The notes beneath the pieces were generated by a model. It was not told where the DNA came from and searched no databases. It saw only the letters and a program-made list of their open reading frames with translations. Positions 1-9,232 of a stretch of DNA of 43,702 nucleotides are shown here, piece by piece. The translations under genes and the position numbers were made by a program. Each line of letters begins with the position of its first letter. The stretch's first letter is position 1. This DNA is from an uncultured Rhizobium sp. (GTDB lineage: Bacteria > Pseudomonadota > Alphaproteobacteria > Rhizobiales > Rhizobiaceae), in NCBI GenBank assembly GCA_945952315.1, contig CAMFIE010000031.1, forward strand, positions 1 to 43,702, read 5' to 3'.

Positions 1-92
1 GGTCCTCGGGAAAATTCCTTCCCGCAGAATGATCCAATCAGCTCGAACTCTGCTCTAGACGCTGTGTTCACCGAACGGGACCGATGACAGGA

Positions 93-1589
93 TCACGCGT
101 CGGAGAGCGTGCGGCGCACCGCATTCTGCCAGCCTTTCAGCTTGGCGCGGCGGGTCTTTTCATCCATCGCGGGCGTGAAGGTGCGGTCGAGCGCCCAGGT
201 GCGGGCAAAGCCGTCACGATCCGGCCAGAAGCCGCAGCGGCTCGCGGCCAGCCAGGCAGCACCCAGAGCGGTGGTTTCGAGAATCCGGGGCCGGTCGACG
301 GGCGCTTCGAGCAGGTCGGCCAGCCGCTGCATCGTCCAGTCGGAGGCGACCATGCCGCCATCGACGCGCAGCACCGTGTCTTCCTCGCCGTCGCGCTTCC
401 AGTCCTTGTTCATCGCGTCGAGCAGATCGCGCGTCTGGTAGCAGACGGCCTCAAGGGCTGCGCGCGAAAGCTCGGCCGGGCCTGTGCTGCGGGTGAGACC
501 GAAGATCGCGCCGCGGGCATCCGGGTCCCAGTAAGGAGCGCCAAGCCCGGTGAAGGCGGGCACGAGATAGACCTCCTGTGCCGGGTCTGCCGCATCGGCA
601 AGCGCCCCGGTCTGCGACGCGCTCTCGATGATCTTCAGGCCATCGCGCAGCCATTGCACGGCCGCCCCCGCAATGAAGATCGAGCCTTCCAGCGCATAGG
701 TCACCTCGCCATTCAGGCGATAGGCAAGCGTGGTCAGGAGCCGGTTCTTCGAGCGCACCATATCCTTGCCGGTGTTCAGCAGCGCGAAACAGCCGGTGCC
801 ATAGGTGGATTTCAGCATGCCGGGCTCGAAACAGGCCTGTCCGATGGCGGCGGCATGCTGGTCACCCGCAACGCCGAGGATCGGCACTTCGGCGCCCAAC
901 ACGGCGGCATCCGTCACGCCGAAATCGTCCGAGCAGTCCTTGACCTCCGGCAGCATGGCCATCGGCACGCGCAGGATCGCGGTCAGTTCATCGTCCCATT
1001 CCTGCGTGGCGATGTTGAACATCAGCGTGCGCGCGGCATTGGTGGCATCGGTCGCAAAGCTCTTGCCGCCGGTCAACCGCCAGATCAGGAATGTATCAAT
1101 CGTGCCGAAGCAGAGATCGCCATTGGCGGCCTTCGCCCGCGTACCCTTCACATTGGCGAGCATCCACGACAGCTTGGTGCCGGAAAAATAGGGATCGAGC
1201 AGCAGGCCCGTCTTGCGGGTGAAGGTCTTTTCCAGCCCCTGCCCCTTGAGCTTGGCGCAATAATTGGCCGTGCGGCGATCCTGCCAGACGATGGCATTGT
1301 GAATGGGCGTGCCGGTTTCCCGGTCCCAGACCACCACCGTCTCACGCTGATTCGTAATGCCGATGGAAACCACGTCGGAGGCTTCGGCGCTTGCCTTTTT
1401 CAGCGCCTCGCGGATCGACCAGAGCACGCTCTGCCAGATTTCCTCCGGGTCGTGCTCCACCCAGCCGGAGCGCGGAAAATGCTGGGTGAATTCCTTCTGG
1501 CCGGTGCTGACGGGCTGCATCTTGTCATCGAACAGGATCGCCCGGCTGGACGTGGTTCCCTGATCGATTGCCAGCACATATTTCGCCAT
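93..1589 (-). CDS. glpK: Glycerol kinase
   Basis: Cytoplasmic FGGY-family kinase that phosphorylates glycerol to sn-glycerol 3-phosphate with ATP. The protein is 498 residues, the usual family length. It opens with the phosphate-binding stretch [14 protein letters not shown] and has the substrate-region pattern [23 protein letters not shown] and, near the C-terminus, [14 protein letters not shown] chose ATG at 1587-1589 ([11 protein letters not shown]) because GGAGG lies about six bases upstream and homologues start there; an in-frame upstream extension has no family support. No glpF, glpD or glpR neighbour is visible, so it appears to stand alone, divergent from the hydroxybutyrate dehydrogenase across about 208 bases that must hold both promoters. 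Confidence 0.97.
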   Translation of the reverse strand: MAKYVLAIDQGTTSSRAILFDDKMQPVSTGQKEFTQHFPRSGWVEHDPEEIWQSVLWSIREALKKASAEASDVVSIGITNQRETVVVWDRETGTPIHNAIVWQDRRTANYCAKLKGQGLEKTFTRKTGLLLDPYFSGTKLSWMLANVKGTRAKAANGDLCFGTIDTFLIWRLTGGKSFATDATNAARTLMFNIATQEWDDELTAILRVPMAMLPEVKDCSDDFGVTDAAVLGAEVPILGVAGDQHAAAIGQACFEPGMLKSTYGTGCFALLNTGKDMVRSKNRLLTTLAYRLNGEVTYALEGSIFIAGAAVQWLRDGLKIIESASQTGALADAADPAQEVYLVPAFTGLGAPYWDPDARGAIFGLTRSTGPAELSRAALEAVCYQTRDLLDAMNKDWKRDGEEDTVLRVDGGMVASDWTMQRLADLLEAPVDRPRILETTALGAAWLAASRCGFWPDRDGFARTWALDRTFTPAMDEKTRRAKLKGWQNAVRRTLSDA

Positions 1590-1797
1590 TCCGGTCCTCC
1601 CCGTCTGCTGCGGCGCGGATGTTCCGGCCTCCAAAAACGAATGTCAAACGAAAACGGGTCGAAAGCGGTGGATGGATCAGGCAACATCATCCCGGTCTAT
1701 TGGATGATTGCCAGAGCCTTCGCTTTGGGCATAGGTTTTGCGTCGAACCAGCGGCATGGCGTTCAGCCTGCGCGTCCATATCCGGAAGGAGACCATC

Positions 1798-2571
1798 ATG
1801 AAGAGAACCGCCGTCATCACCGGCTCCACCAGCGGCATTGGACTTGCGATTGCGACCGCCCTTGCCCGCGATGGCGCGGATGTGGTGCTGAACGGGTTTG
1901 GCCCGGCGGACGAGATCGCCGCGATCATCGAGCGGCTGAAGGGTTTTGGCAATGGCGTGATCTATCACGGCGCCGACATGACGAAACCGGCCGAAATCGC
2001 CGATCTCGTCGCCACTGCCTCCCGCACTTTCGGTTCCGTCGATGTGCTGGTCAACAATGCCGGCATCCAGCATGTGGAGAAGATCGAGGATTTTCCGATC
2101 GAGAAATGGGACCAGATCATCGCCATCAACCTCTCCTCCTCCTTCCACACCATGCGGGCGGCGATACCGCTGATGAAGGAGAAGAAGAAGGGCCGCATCA
2201 TCAATGTCGCCTCCGCACACGGGCTGGTCGCCTCGCCGTTCAAATCCGCCTATGTGGCGGCCAAGCACGGCATCATGGGGCTGACCAAGACGGCCGCGCT
2301 GGAGCTCGCCGAATTCGGCATCACCGTCAATTCCATCTGCCCCGGCTATGTGCTGACCCCGCTGGTCGAAAAGCAGATCCCGGATACGGCCCGCACACGC
2401 GGCATATCGGAAGAGCAGGTGAAGCAGGATGTGATGCTGAAGTTCCAGCCGACCAAGGACTTCGTTTCCGTGGAAGAAGTGGCCGCAACCGCCCTTTTCC
2501 TCGCCTCCGACAGCGCCCGCCAGATCACCGGCACGCATATCTCGATTGACGGCGGCTGGACAGCGCAATAA
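1798..2571 (+). CDS. bdhA: D-3-hydroxybutyrate dehydrogenase (SDR family)
   Basis: NAD-dependent short-chain dehydrogenase, 257 residues, interconverting 3-hydroxybutyrate and acetoacetate, which in rhizobia serves polyhydroxybutyrate breakdown. Visible motifs are the dinucleotide loop TGSTSGIG near residue 8, NNAG near residue 88, the catalytic Ser of NVASAHG and the YVAAK Tyr/Lys pair. The C-terminal ITGTHISIDGGWTAQ and the LMKEKKKGRIINVASAHG segment match BdhA rather than generic SDRs. The start at 1798 is set by AAGGAGA about six bases upstream; longer in-frame starts add residues without homology. A strong terminator follows at once, so it is probably monocistronic. Confidence 0.93.
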   Translation: MKRTAVITGSTSGIGLAIATALARDGADVVLNGFGPADEIAAIIERLKGFGNGVIYHGADMTKPAEIADLVATASRTFGSVDVLVNNAGIQHVEKIEDFPIEKWDQIIAINLSSSFHTMRAAIPLMKEKKKGRIINVASAHGLVASPFKSAYVAAKHGIMGLTKTAALELAEFGITVNSICPGYVLTPLVEKQIPDTARTRGISEEQVKQDVMLKFQPTKDFVSVEEVAATALFLASDSARQITGTHISIDGGWTAQ

Positions 2572-2592
2572 CCCTATTCATCCCGATTTGGC

Positions 2593-2620
2593 AAAACAGC
2601 GCCGATTTGGCGCTGTTTTT
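2593..2620 (+). terminator. Rho-independent terminator after bdhA
   Basis: Perfect stem with arms AAAACAGCGCC and GGCGCTGTTTT, loop GATTT, then a T run. It lies 22 bases past the bdhA stop and separates it from the xanthine dehydrogenase genes. Confidence 0.9.
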
Positions 2621-2740
2621 CGTAAGAATACGGGGGAAAAGACGGATATTGCACCCGATTTTGGGAGAAATCGGATGAAAATACCACTCATATAGCCAAA
2701 TTGCTGCAAGACCAGGTCAAAAGAAAAGAACAGGAACGAC

Positions 2741-4210
2741 ATGACTCAAAGCATACGGTTTTTGCTGAACGGGGAGGAAATCTCGCTTTCCGGCATCGCG
2801 CCCACCGAAACGCTGCTCGACTATCTCAGGTTGTCAAAACGCCTGACGGGCACAAAGGAAGGCTGCGCCGAAGGCGATTGCGGTGCCTGCACGGTGCTGG
2901 TCGGACGTCTGAGCGGCGACCGGCTGGTCTATGAAAGCGTGAATGCCTGCATCCGCTTCCTCGGTTCGCTGAATGCCACCCATGTGGTCACCGTCGAGCA
3001 TCTCGCAGGCAAGGATGGCGCGCTGCATCCGGTTCAGCAGGCGATGGTGGATTATCACGGCTCGCAATGCGGCTTCTGCACGCCTGGCTTCGTGATGTCG
3101 CTCTATGGCCTGTGGCTTTCGGAGGAAAATCCCGGCAGGCCCGGCATCGAGCGCGCGCTTCAGGGCAATCTCTGCCGCTGCACCGGCTATGAACCCATCG
3201 TGAAGGCCGCGCTCGCCGTGACTGCCGCCCGCCCGAGCAACCTGTTCGACCCGCTGGAAAAGACCCGCACCGAGGTGATCGCAAGACTGTCCGCGCTGCA
3301 GCCAAAGGAAACCATCGAGACCGGCAGGGACGGCAAGCGGCTGATCGTGCCGCATTCGGTCGAGGCGCTGGCGGACTGTCTTGCCGACAATCCGGGCGCG
3401 ACCATCGTCGCCGGGTCCACTGATGTGGGCCTCTGGGTCACCAAGCAGATGCGTCCGATCAATCCGGTCATCTTCATCAATCACCTTGCCGAGTTGCAGA
3501 CCATCGAAACTGGCGCGGACGAGATCCGCATCGGCGCGGGCGTGACCTATCAGCAGGCCATGGCCGTGCTGGCCGATCACGTGCCGGCGCTGGCGGCGCT
3601 CATCACCCGCATCGGTGGCGAGCAGGTGCGCTACATGGGCACCATTGGCGGCAATGTGGCAAACGGCTCGCCAATCGGCGACACACCGCCGCCGCTGATC
3701 GCGCTCGATGCAACCGTCACGCTGCGTTCGAAAACCGGACGGCGCACGCTGCTGCTCGAAAGCTTCTTCATCGCCTATGGCAAGCAGGATCGCCAGCCGG
3801 GCGAATTCGTGGAAAGCATCACCGTTCCGAAACCCGCCAAAGGCGCGCATTTTGCCGTCTACAAGGTGTCGAAGCGCCGTGAGGAGGATATTTCCGCGCT
3901 CTGCGGTGCCTTCCACCTGACGCTGGACGGCGAGAACCGGGTGCAGGTGATCCGCATCGCCTTTGGCGGCATGGCAGGCACGCCGAAGCGGGCGGCCGCC
4001 GTGGAAGCAGCGCTTTCCGGCAAGAGCTGGACGCGCGAGACGGTGGAGGCGGCACGGGCGGCCTTCGATACGGATTACCAGCCGCTCACCGACTGGCGCG
4101 CGACCGCGGATTATCGCCAGCTTGCGGCCAAGAACCTGCTGACCCGCTTCTATTTCGAAACGACCGGCAATCCGCAGGAAATCCGCCGCTTCGCCGCAGG
4201 GGAGAAATAA
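2741..4210 (+). CDS. xdhA: Xanthine dehydrogenase small subunit (2Fe-2S and FAD)
   Basis: Electron-transfer subunit of cytoplasmic xanthine dehydrogenase, 489 residues. The N-terminal ferredoxin domain has Cys42, Cys47, Cys50 (GCAEGDCGAC) and Cys70. The second 2Fe-2S domain has Cys110/Cys113 (QCGFCTPG) and Cys145/Cys147 (LCRCTGY). The C-terminal half is a FAD domain with VAGSTDVG near residue 226 and GTIGGNVANGSPIGD near residue 303. It accepts electrons from the Mo centre of XdhB and passes them to NAD. It is the first gene of xdhABC; xdhB follows after three bases. The domain order and all eight iron ligands are intact, so I expect it to be functional. Confidence 0.97.
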   Translation: MTQSIRFLLNGEEISLSGIAPTETLLDYLRLSKRLTGTKEGCAEGDCGACTVLVGRLSGDRLVYESVNACIRFLGSLNATHVVTVEHLAGKDGALHPVQQAMVDYHGSQCGFCTPGFVMSLYGLWLSEENPGRPGIERALQGNLCRCTGYEPIVKAALAVTAARPSNLFDPLEKTRTEVIARLSALQPKETIETGRDGKRLIVPHSVEALADCLADNPGATIVAGSTDVGLWVTKQMRPINPVIFINHLAELQTIETGADEIRIGAGVTYQQAMAVLADHVPALAALITRIGGEQVRYMGTIGGNVANGSPIGDTPPPLIALDATVTLRSKTGRRTLLLESFFIAYGKQDRQPGEFVESITVPKPAKGAHFAVYKVSKRREEDISALCGAFHLTLDGENRVQVIRIAFGGMAGTPKRAAAVEAALSGKSWTRETVEAARAAFDTDYQPLTDWRATADYRQLAAKNLLTRFYFETTGNPQEIRRFAAGEK

Positions 4211-4213
4211 GCC

Positions 4214-6559
4214 ATGGACAGCAAGCTTCAGGATATGACCGCCCCCGGCATTCGCGGCCCGATGCACGCCACCCTTCGCCATGACAGCGCCCACAAGCAT
4301 GTGAGCGGCACGGCCGAATATATCGACGACATGCCGGAACCGGCAGGCCTGCTGCATGGCGCGCTCGGCCTTTCCGACCGCGCCCATGCGGAGATCGTCT
4401 CGATCGACCTTTCCGACGTTGCCGCCGCGCCCGGCGTGCATCTGGTTCTGACCGGCAAGGATGTGCCGGGTGAAAACGATGTGAGCCCGTCCGGCCGTCA
4501 CGACGAGCCGCTGCTTGCGGAAAGGCGCGTCGAATTCCACAGCCAGCCGATCTTTGCGGTGATTGCCGAGACCCGGGATCAGGCCCGCCGCGCAGCCCGT
4601 CTTGCAAAGGTTACCTATCGGGACCTGCCTTTCTGGACGGATATCGATGGCGCACTCGCCAATGGCGCGCCGATTGTCACCGAAGGCATGACGCTCTCGC
4701 GCGGCGATGCCAAAGCCGCCCTTGAAAAGGCCCCGAAGCGGCTGAAAGGCCAGATGAATATCGGCGGGCAGGAGCATTTCTATCTGGAAGGCCATATCGC
4801 CCTTGCCATTCCCGGCGAGGACGAGGATGTGACCGTCTGGTCCTCCACCCAGCATCCGAGCGAAGTGCAGCATATGGTGGGCCATGTGCTCGGCATTGCC
4901 TCCAATGCCGTGACGGTCAACACCCGCCGCATGGGCGGCGGCTTCGGCGGCAAGGAAACGCAGGGCAACCAGTTTGCGGCCCTTGCAGCGCTTGCGGCAA
5001 AGAAGCTGAAGCGGGCGGTGAAATTCCGCCCCGACCGCGACGAGGACATGACCGCGACCGGCAAGCGCCACGATTTCCGCGTGACCTATGATCTCGGCTT
5101 TGACGAGAACGGACGCATCGAGGCGGTGGATGCCACATTCGCGGCCCGCTGCGGCTTCTCGGCGGATCTGTCCGGCCCGGTGACGGACCGGGCGCTCTTC
5201 CATGCGGATTCCAGCTATTACTATCCGCATGTGCATCTCACCTCGCAGCCACTGAAGACCCACACGGTCTCCAACACCGCCTTTCGCGGTTTCGGCGGGC
5301 CGCAGGGCATGGTGGGCGGCGAGCGCTTCATCGAGGAAATCGCCTACGCCCTCGGCAAGGACCCGCTCGATATCCGCAAGGCGAATTTCTACGGCGCCAA
5401 GGGGTCCGGCCGCGATATCACGCCCTATCATCAGGTGGTGGAAGACAATATCATCGGCCGCATCGTCGACGAGCTGGAGGCGAGCTCCGACTATCGGGCC
5501 CGGCGCGAGGCGATCATCGCCTTCAACCGCGACAATCCGGTGATCCGCAAGGGCATTGCGCTCACCCCGGTGAAATTCGGCATTTCCTTCACGCTCACCG
5601 CCTTCAATCAGGCGGGCGCGCTGGTGCATGTCTATTCCGATGGCTCGATCCATCTGAACCATGGCGGCACGGAAATGGGTCAGGGCCTTTACACCAAGGT
5701 GGCGCAGGTGCTGGCCGATGCCTTCCAGGTGGATATCGACCGGGTGAAGATCACCGCGACCACCACCGCGAAAGTGCCGAATACATCGGCAACGGCGGCC
5801 TCCTCCGGCACCGATCTCAACGGCATGGCCGCCTATGATGCCGCCCGGCAGATCAAGACTCGGCTCATCGCCTTTGCCGCCGAGCGCTGGAATGTCGCGC
5901 CCGAAAGCGTGCGCTTTGCGCCGAACCGGGTGGAGATCGGCAACAAGGCGACCATCCCTTTCCCGGATTTCATCCGGCAGGCCTATTTCGCCCGCGTGCA
6001 GCTTTCCGCTGCCGGTTTCTACAAGACGCCGAAAATCCACTGGGATCGGGAAGCGGGCCGCGGCACGCCCTTCTATTACTTCGCCTATGGCGCCTCCTGC
6101 TCGGAAGTGTCCATCGATACGCTGACAGGCGAATATATGGTGGACCGCACCGATATTCTCCACGATGTCGGCAAGTCGCTGAACCCGGCCATCGATACCG
6201 GTCAGGTGGAAGGCGCCTTCGTGCAGGGCATGGGCTGGCTGACGACGGAAGAGCTGTGGTGGGACAACAAGGGGCGGCTGCGCACCCATGCACCCTCCAC
6301 CTACAAGATCCCGCTTGCCTCCGACCGCCCGAAGATCTTCAACACGACGCTGGCCGAATGGTCGGAGAATGCGGAGCCGACCATCGGCCGGTCGAAGGCG
6401 GTCGGCGAGCCGCCCTTCATGCTCGGCATTTCGGTGCTGGAGGCATTGTCGATGGCGGTGGCGAGCGTCGCCGACTATCGCATCTGCCCGCGGCTTGATG
6501 CACCGGCAACACCGGAACGCATCCTGATGGCCGTCGAGCGGCTGAAGAGCGGGTCGTGA
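4214..6559 (+). CDS. xdhB: Xanthine dehydrogenase large subunit (molybdopterin-binding)
   Basis: Catalytic subunit that oxidises hypoxanthine to xanthine and xanthine to urate, 781 residues. It has the Mo-cofactor signatures GGQEHFYLEG, RRMGGGFGGKE, the substrate Arg loop NTAFRGFGGPQG, GGTEMGQGLYTK and the catalytic Glu in KAVGEPPFMLG. The start ATG is preceded by GGAGAAATA, the end of xdhA. Its stop overlaps the GTG start of xdhC in a GTGA quartet, which indicates translational coupling with the maturation factor. Confidence 0.97.
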   Translation: MDSKLQDMTAPGIRGPMHATLRHDSAHKHVSGTAEYIDDMPEPAGLLHGALGLSDRAHAEIVSIDLSDVAAAPGVHLVLTGKDVPGENDVSPSGRHDEPLLAERRVEFHSQPIFAVIAETRDQARRAARLAKVTYRDLPFWTDIDGALANGAPIVTEGMTLSRGDAKAALEKAPKRLKGQMNIGGQEHFYLEGHIALAIPGEDEDVTVWSSTQHPSEVQHMVGHVLGIASNAVTVNTRRMGGGFGGKETQGNQFAALAALAAKKLKRAVKFRPDRDEDMTATGKRHDFRVTYDLGFDENGRIEAVDATFAARCGFSADLSGPVTDRALFHADSSYYYPHVHLTSQPLKTHTVSNTAFRGFGGPQGMVGGERFIEEIAYALGKDPLDIRKANFYGAKGSGRDITPYHQVVEDNIIGRIVDELEASSDYRARREAIIAFNRDNPVIRKGIALTPVKFGISFTLTAFNQAGALVHVYSDGSIHLNHGGTEMGQGLYTKVAQVLADAFQVDIDRVKITATTTAKVPNTSATAASSGTDLNGMAAYDAARQIKTRLIAFAAERWNVAPESVRFAPNRVEIGNKATIPFPDFIRQAYFARVQLSAAGFYKTPKIHWDREAGRGTPFYYFAYGASCSEVSIDTLTGEYMVDRTDILHDVGKSLNPAIDTGQVEGAFVQGMGWLTTEELWWDNKGRLRTHAPSTYKIPLASDRPKIFNTTLAEWSENAEPTIGRSKAVGEPPFMLGISVLEALSMAVASVADYRICPRLDAPATPERILMAVERLKSGS

Positions 6560-7407
6560 CCCATCAGGCTCCCGATAATCCCGTGGAAGCGCGCGAGGCC
6601 CTTGCGCGCTTTCTGCTGGCGCCCGAGCCGGTGGTTGCGGTGACCGTAACCCGGGTCGAGGGCTCGGCCCCGCGCGAGGAAGGGGCGACCATGCTGGTCT
6701 CCCCCACCCGCCTGTTCGGCACGATCGGCGGCGGCTTTGCGGAATTCGATGCGATCGATCATGCCCGCGCCCTGCTGCGGGAGAAGAAGGCCCGCAGCGA
6801 GAAACTGACCATTCTCGGCCCCGACAGCGGCCAGTGCTGCGGCGGTCGGCTTACCCTTTCCTTCGAGGAGGTGACGGAAGAGCGGGCGCTTTTCCTGCTG
6901 CAACAGGCGGACGAAGCCGCAAAGGCGCTGCCGCTCGTAGCGCTGTTCGGGGCGGGCCATGTGGGCCGGGCGCTCTGCCGGGCGCTTCAGCCCCTGCCCT
7001 TCCGGCTGATGATGGTGGAAACCCGCGCAGACGAGCTTTCCGACCTTCCACCCGGCGTCGAAAGGCGGCTGACGGCAATGCCGGAAATGCTGATCGCCGA
7101 TCTGCCGCCGGGGTCTGTGGTGATCATTCTGACCCATGACCATGCGCTGGATTTCCTGATTGGCAGCGAAGCCCTGAAGCGTGACGATCTCGCCTATATC
7201 GGCATGATCGGCTCGGCCACCAAGCGGGCGAGCTTTGCCGGGCATTTCCGCCGGGAGGGCGCAGATCCGGCCGCGCTGGAGCGGCTGACACTGCCGATTG
7301 GTGGAACCGCCGTGAAGGACAAGCGGCCCGCCGTAATCGCGGCCATGGTTGCCGCCGAACTGCTGCGCCTGCCGGGTATCCTGCAGGCTGCCCCGGCGCC
7401 TTGCTGA
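6556..7407 (+). CDS. xdhC: Xanthine dehydrogenase accessory protein
   Basis: XdhC/CoxI-family maturation factor, 283 residues, that binds molybdenum cofactor and promotes its sulfuration and delivery to XdhB. The N-terminal domain carries VEGSAPREEGATML and GTIGGGFAEFDA plus GPDSGQCCGGRL. The C-terminal Rossmann-like domain starts at LFGAGHVGRAL near residue 133 and continues to the conserved YIGMIGSATKR and LPIGGTAVKDKRPAVIAA region. The GTG start overlaps the xdhB stop by four bases; no better ATG occurs nearby. Confidence 0.95.
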   Translation: MTHQAPDNPVEAREALARFLLAPEPVVAVTVTRVEGSAPREEGATMLVSPTRLFGTIGGGFAEFDAIDHARALLREKKARSEKLTILGPDSGQCCGGRLTLSFEEVTEERALFLLQQADEAAKALPLVALFGAGHVGRALCRALQPLPFRLMMVETRADELSDLPPGVERRLTAMPEMLIADLPPGSVVIILTHDHALDFLIGSEALKRDDLAYIGMIGSATKRASFAGHFRREGADPAALERLTLPIGGTAVKDKRPAVIAAMVAAELLRLPGILQAAPAPC

Positions 7408-7502
7408 AAATTTTCCACCAAAAAAGCAAGATTTACTAAAGCTAAATCTATTTATATGCTTAATTTCAACTATCAAGATTGATTCGAATTGAGGGCATTT
7501 CC

Positions 7503-7847
7503 ATGGTCAGCAGCATTTCCGGCCTGTCCCTGATTTCCAAGGCAGCGACAGCCTCTTCCGCCACCGGCGCATCCGGCAACGAGCCGAACCTCGCCGAGCT
7601 TCAATCCACTCTCTCCGCGAAAAAGGCGAAACTTGCGCTTGCCAAGACCGATGCCGAAAAGGCGGCCTTGCAGGCGGAGATCGCGCTGATCGAAAAGCAG
7701 ATCGAGGAGCTGAAGGCCAAACGCAAGGGCGCGGGCGAGGACAGCGCGCAAGCCAAGGCGGCGGAGGAACTGGCGAAGCTTTTCACCTTCGATACCTCGA
7801 CCTTCAACGAAAACATCCCGTTTGGTGAGCGTCAGACCACGGTTTGA
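7503..7847 (+). CDS. Small coiled-coil protein of unknown function
   Basis: I do not recognise a family. The product is 114 residues from ATG 7503 (GAGGG about ten bases upstream; an in-frame TTG at 7479 has no clear ribosome site). The first 35 residues are Ser/Ala/Gly-rich and probably unstructured. Residues about 36-80 are a heptad-like, Lys/Glu/Ala-rich helix (LAELQSTLSAKKAKLALAKT, then EIALIEKQIEELKAKRK) that should form a coiled coil. The tail TFNENIPFGERQTTV is uncharged and distinct. There is no signal peptide or membrane segment. It sits between xdhC and puuD behind an unusually AT-rich stretch (7408-7502) that could hold its own promoter, so membership of the purine operon is uncertain. 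Confidence 0.7.
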   Translation: MVSSISGLSLISKAATASSATGASGNEPNLAELQSTLSAKKAKLALAKTDAEKAALQAEIALIEKQIEELKAKRKGAGEDSAQAKAAEELAKLFTFDTSTFNENIPFGERQTTV

Positions 7848-7885
7848 GCATTTTTTTGGTGATTTTCCGCCGATTCTTGCCGGCA

Positions 7886-7907
7886 GATGGCGTCAAATGA
7901 CGCCATC
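7886..7907. repeat. Short perfect inverted repeat upstream of puuD
   Basis: Arms GATGGCGTC and GACGCCATC with loop AAAT. It lies 80 bases before puuD. There is no T run after it on the plus strand, so it is as likely a regulator site or RNA hairpin as a terminator. Confidence 0.45.
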
Positions 7908-7987
7908 CCCATGATTTCACCCTTTCCCCCTTCCCTTCTCGGCGGATTTCTCGCAATTTGCGGAAAAACACTGAGAGGGATCTGACC

Positions 7988-9232
7988 ATGTATGAATACG
8001 CCATTGCCTGGGAGTGGCTGGCCTTTGCCGTGCGCTGGTTGCACGTGGTGACAGCCATTGCCTGGATTGGTTCATCCTTCTATTTCATCGCGCTCGATCT
8101 TGGCCTCGTGAAGCGCGACCATCTGCCTGTCGGAGCCTACGGCGAAGAGTGGCAGGTGCATGGCGGCGGTTTCTATCACATCCAGAAATATCTGGTGGCA
8201 CCGGCCCAGATGCCGGAGCATCTGACCTGGTTCAAATGGGAAAGCTACATGACCTGGCTTTCCGGTTTCGCCATGCTCGCGGTGGTCTATTATGGAGGCG
8301 CCGATCTCTTCCTCATCGATCAGCACGTGCTGCCGCTCACCCAGATGCAGGCAATCGGCCTGTCGATTGCGTCGCTGGCGCTTGGCTGGATCATTTATGA
8401 CCAGTTGTGCAAGTCGCCGCTCGGCAAGAATATCTGGGGCTTGATGGCCGTGCTTTATGTCGCGCTGGTCGCGATGGCCTGGGGTTACACCCAGATCTTC
8501 ACCGGCCGCGCCGCCTTCCTGCATCTCGGCGCCTTCACCGCGACGATCATGTCGGCCAACGTGTTCTTCATCATCATTCCGAACCAGAAGATCGTGGTGG
8601 CGGACCTGATTGCGGGCCGCACGCCGGATCCGAAATTCGGCGTCATCGCCAAGCAGCGCTCGCTGCACAACAATTACCTCACCCTGCCGGTGATCTTCTT
8701 CATGCTGTCGAACCACTATCCGCTGGCCTTCGGCACGGAGTTCAACTGGATCATCGCAGCGCTGGTGTTCCTGATGAGCGTGACCATCCGCCACTGGTTC
8801 AACACCACGCACGCCCGCAAGGGCCGCCCGACCTGGACCTGGCTGGTCACACTCCTGCTGTTCATCGCCATCATGTGGCTTTCGACCGTGCCGAAGGCAT
8901 TGACGGGAGATGCGGAGAAGGATGCAGCCCTTTCGCCCGCCTTCCAGCGCTTTGCCGATAACAGCCATTTCGGCGCGGTGGTGGAAACCGTCTCCTCGCG
9001 CTGCTCCATGTGCCACGCGGCAGAGCCGGCCTGGGAAGGCCTTGCCCGGCCGCCCAAGGGCGTGAAGCTGGAAACCGAGGCAGACATTGCCTCCCATGCC
9101 CGCGAAATATATCTGCAGGCAGGCCGCAGCCATGCCATGCCGCCCGGCAATCTTTCCGAAGTCACGCCCGAAGAGCGGCAATTGCTGGTCGCCTGGTACG
9201 AGACGGCGGTTGCCGGGGAGAAGGCGCAATGA
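7988..9232 (+). CDS. puuD: Urate hydroxylase PuuD, membrane urate oxidase with cytochrome c domain
   Basis: Inner-membrane enzyme of 414 residues that oxidises urate to 5-hydroxyisourate and is thought to pass electrons to the respiratory chain rather than to oxygen directly. The N-terminal part has about eight hydrophobic helices beginning with WLAFAVRWLHVVTAIAWIG. The C-terminal part is a c-type cytochrome with the haem site CSMCH at residues 339-343 and a likely axial Met near residue 384 (SHAMPPGN). The start at 7988 has GAGAGGGA upstream. The stop overlaps the guaD start as ATGA. Its place directly after xdh genes supports the urate step, and no soluble uricase is present. Confidence 0.93.
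   Translation: MYEYAIAWEWLAFAVRWLHVVTAIAWIGSSFYFIALDLGLVKRDHLPVGAYGEEWQVHGGGFYHIQKYLVAPAQMPEHLTWFKWESYMTWLSGFAMLAVVYYGGADLFLIDQHVLPLTQMQAIGLSIASLALGWIIYDQLCKSPLGKNIWGLMAVLYVALVAMAWGYTQIFTGRAAFLHLGAFTATIMSANVFFIIIPNQKIVVADLIAGRTPDPKFGVIAKQRSLHNNYLTLPVIFFMLSNHYPLAFGTEFNWIIAALVFLMSVTIRHWFNTTHARKGRPTWTWLVTLLLFIAIMWLSTVPKALTGDAEKDAALSPAFQRFADNSHFGAVVETVSSRCSMCHAAEPAWEGLARPPKGVKLETEADIASHAREIYLQAGRSHAMPPGNLSEVTPEERQLLVAWYETAVAGEKAQ

Noticed and set aside
84-2549. 821-residue plus-strand open frame over glpK and bdhA
   Set aside because: It runs antisense to glpK and out of frame through bdhA, both clearly real; long open frames are expected in high-GC DNA.
2834-6289. 1151-residue minus-strand open frame
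   Set aside because: Antisense shadow of xdhA and xdhB, His/Arg/Gly-rich with no recognisable domain.
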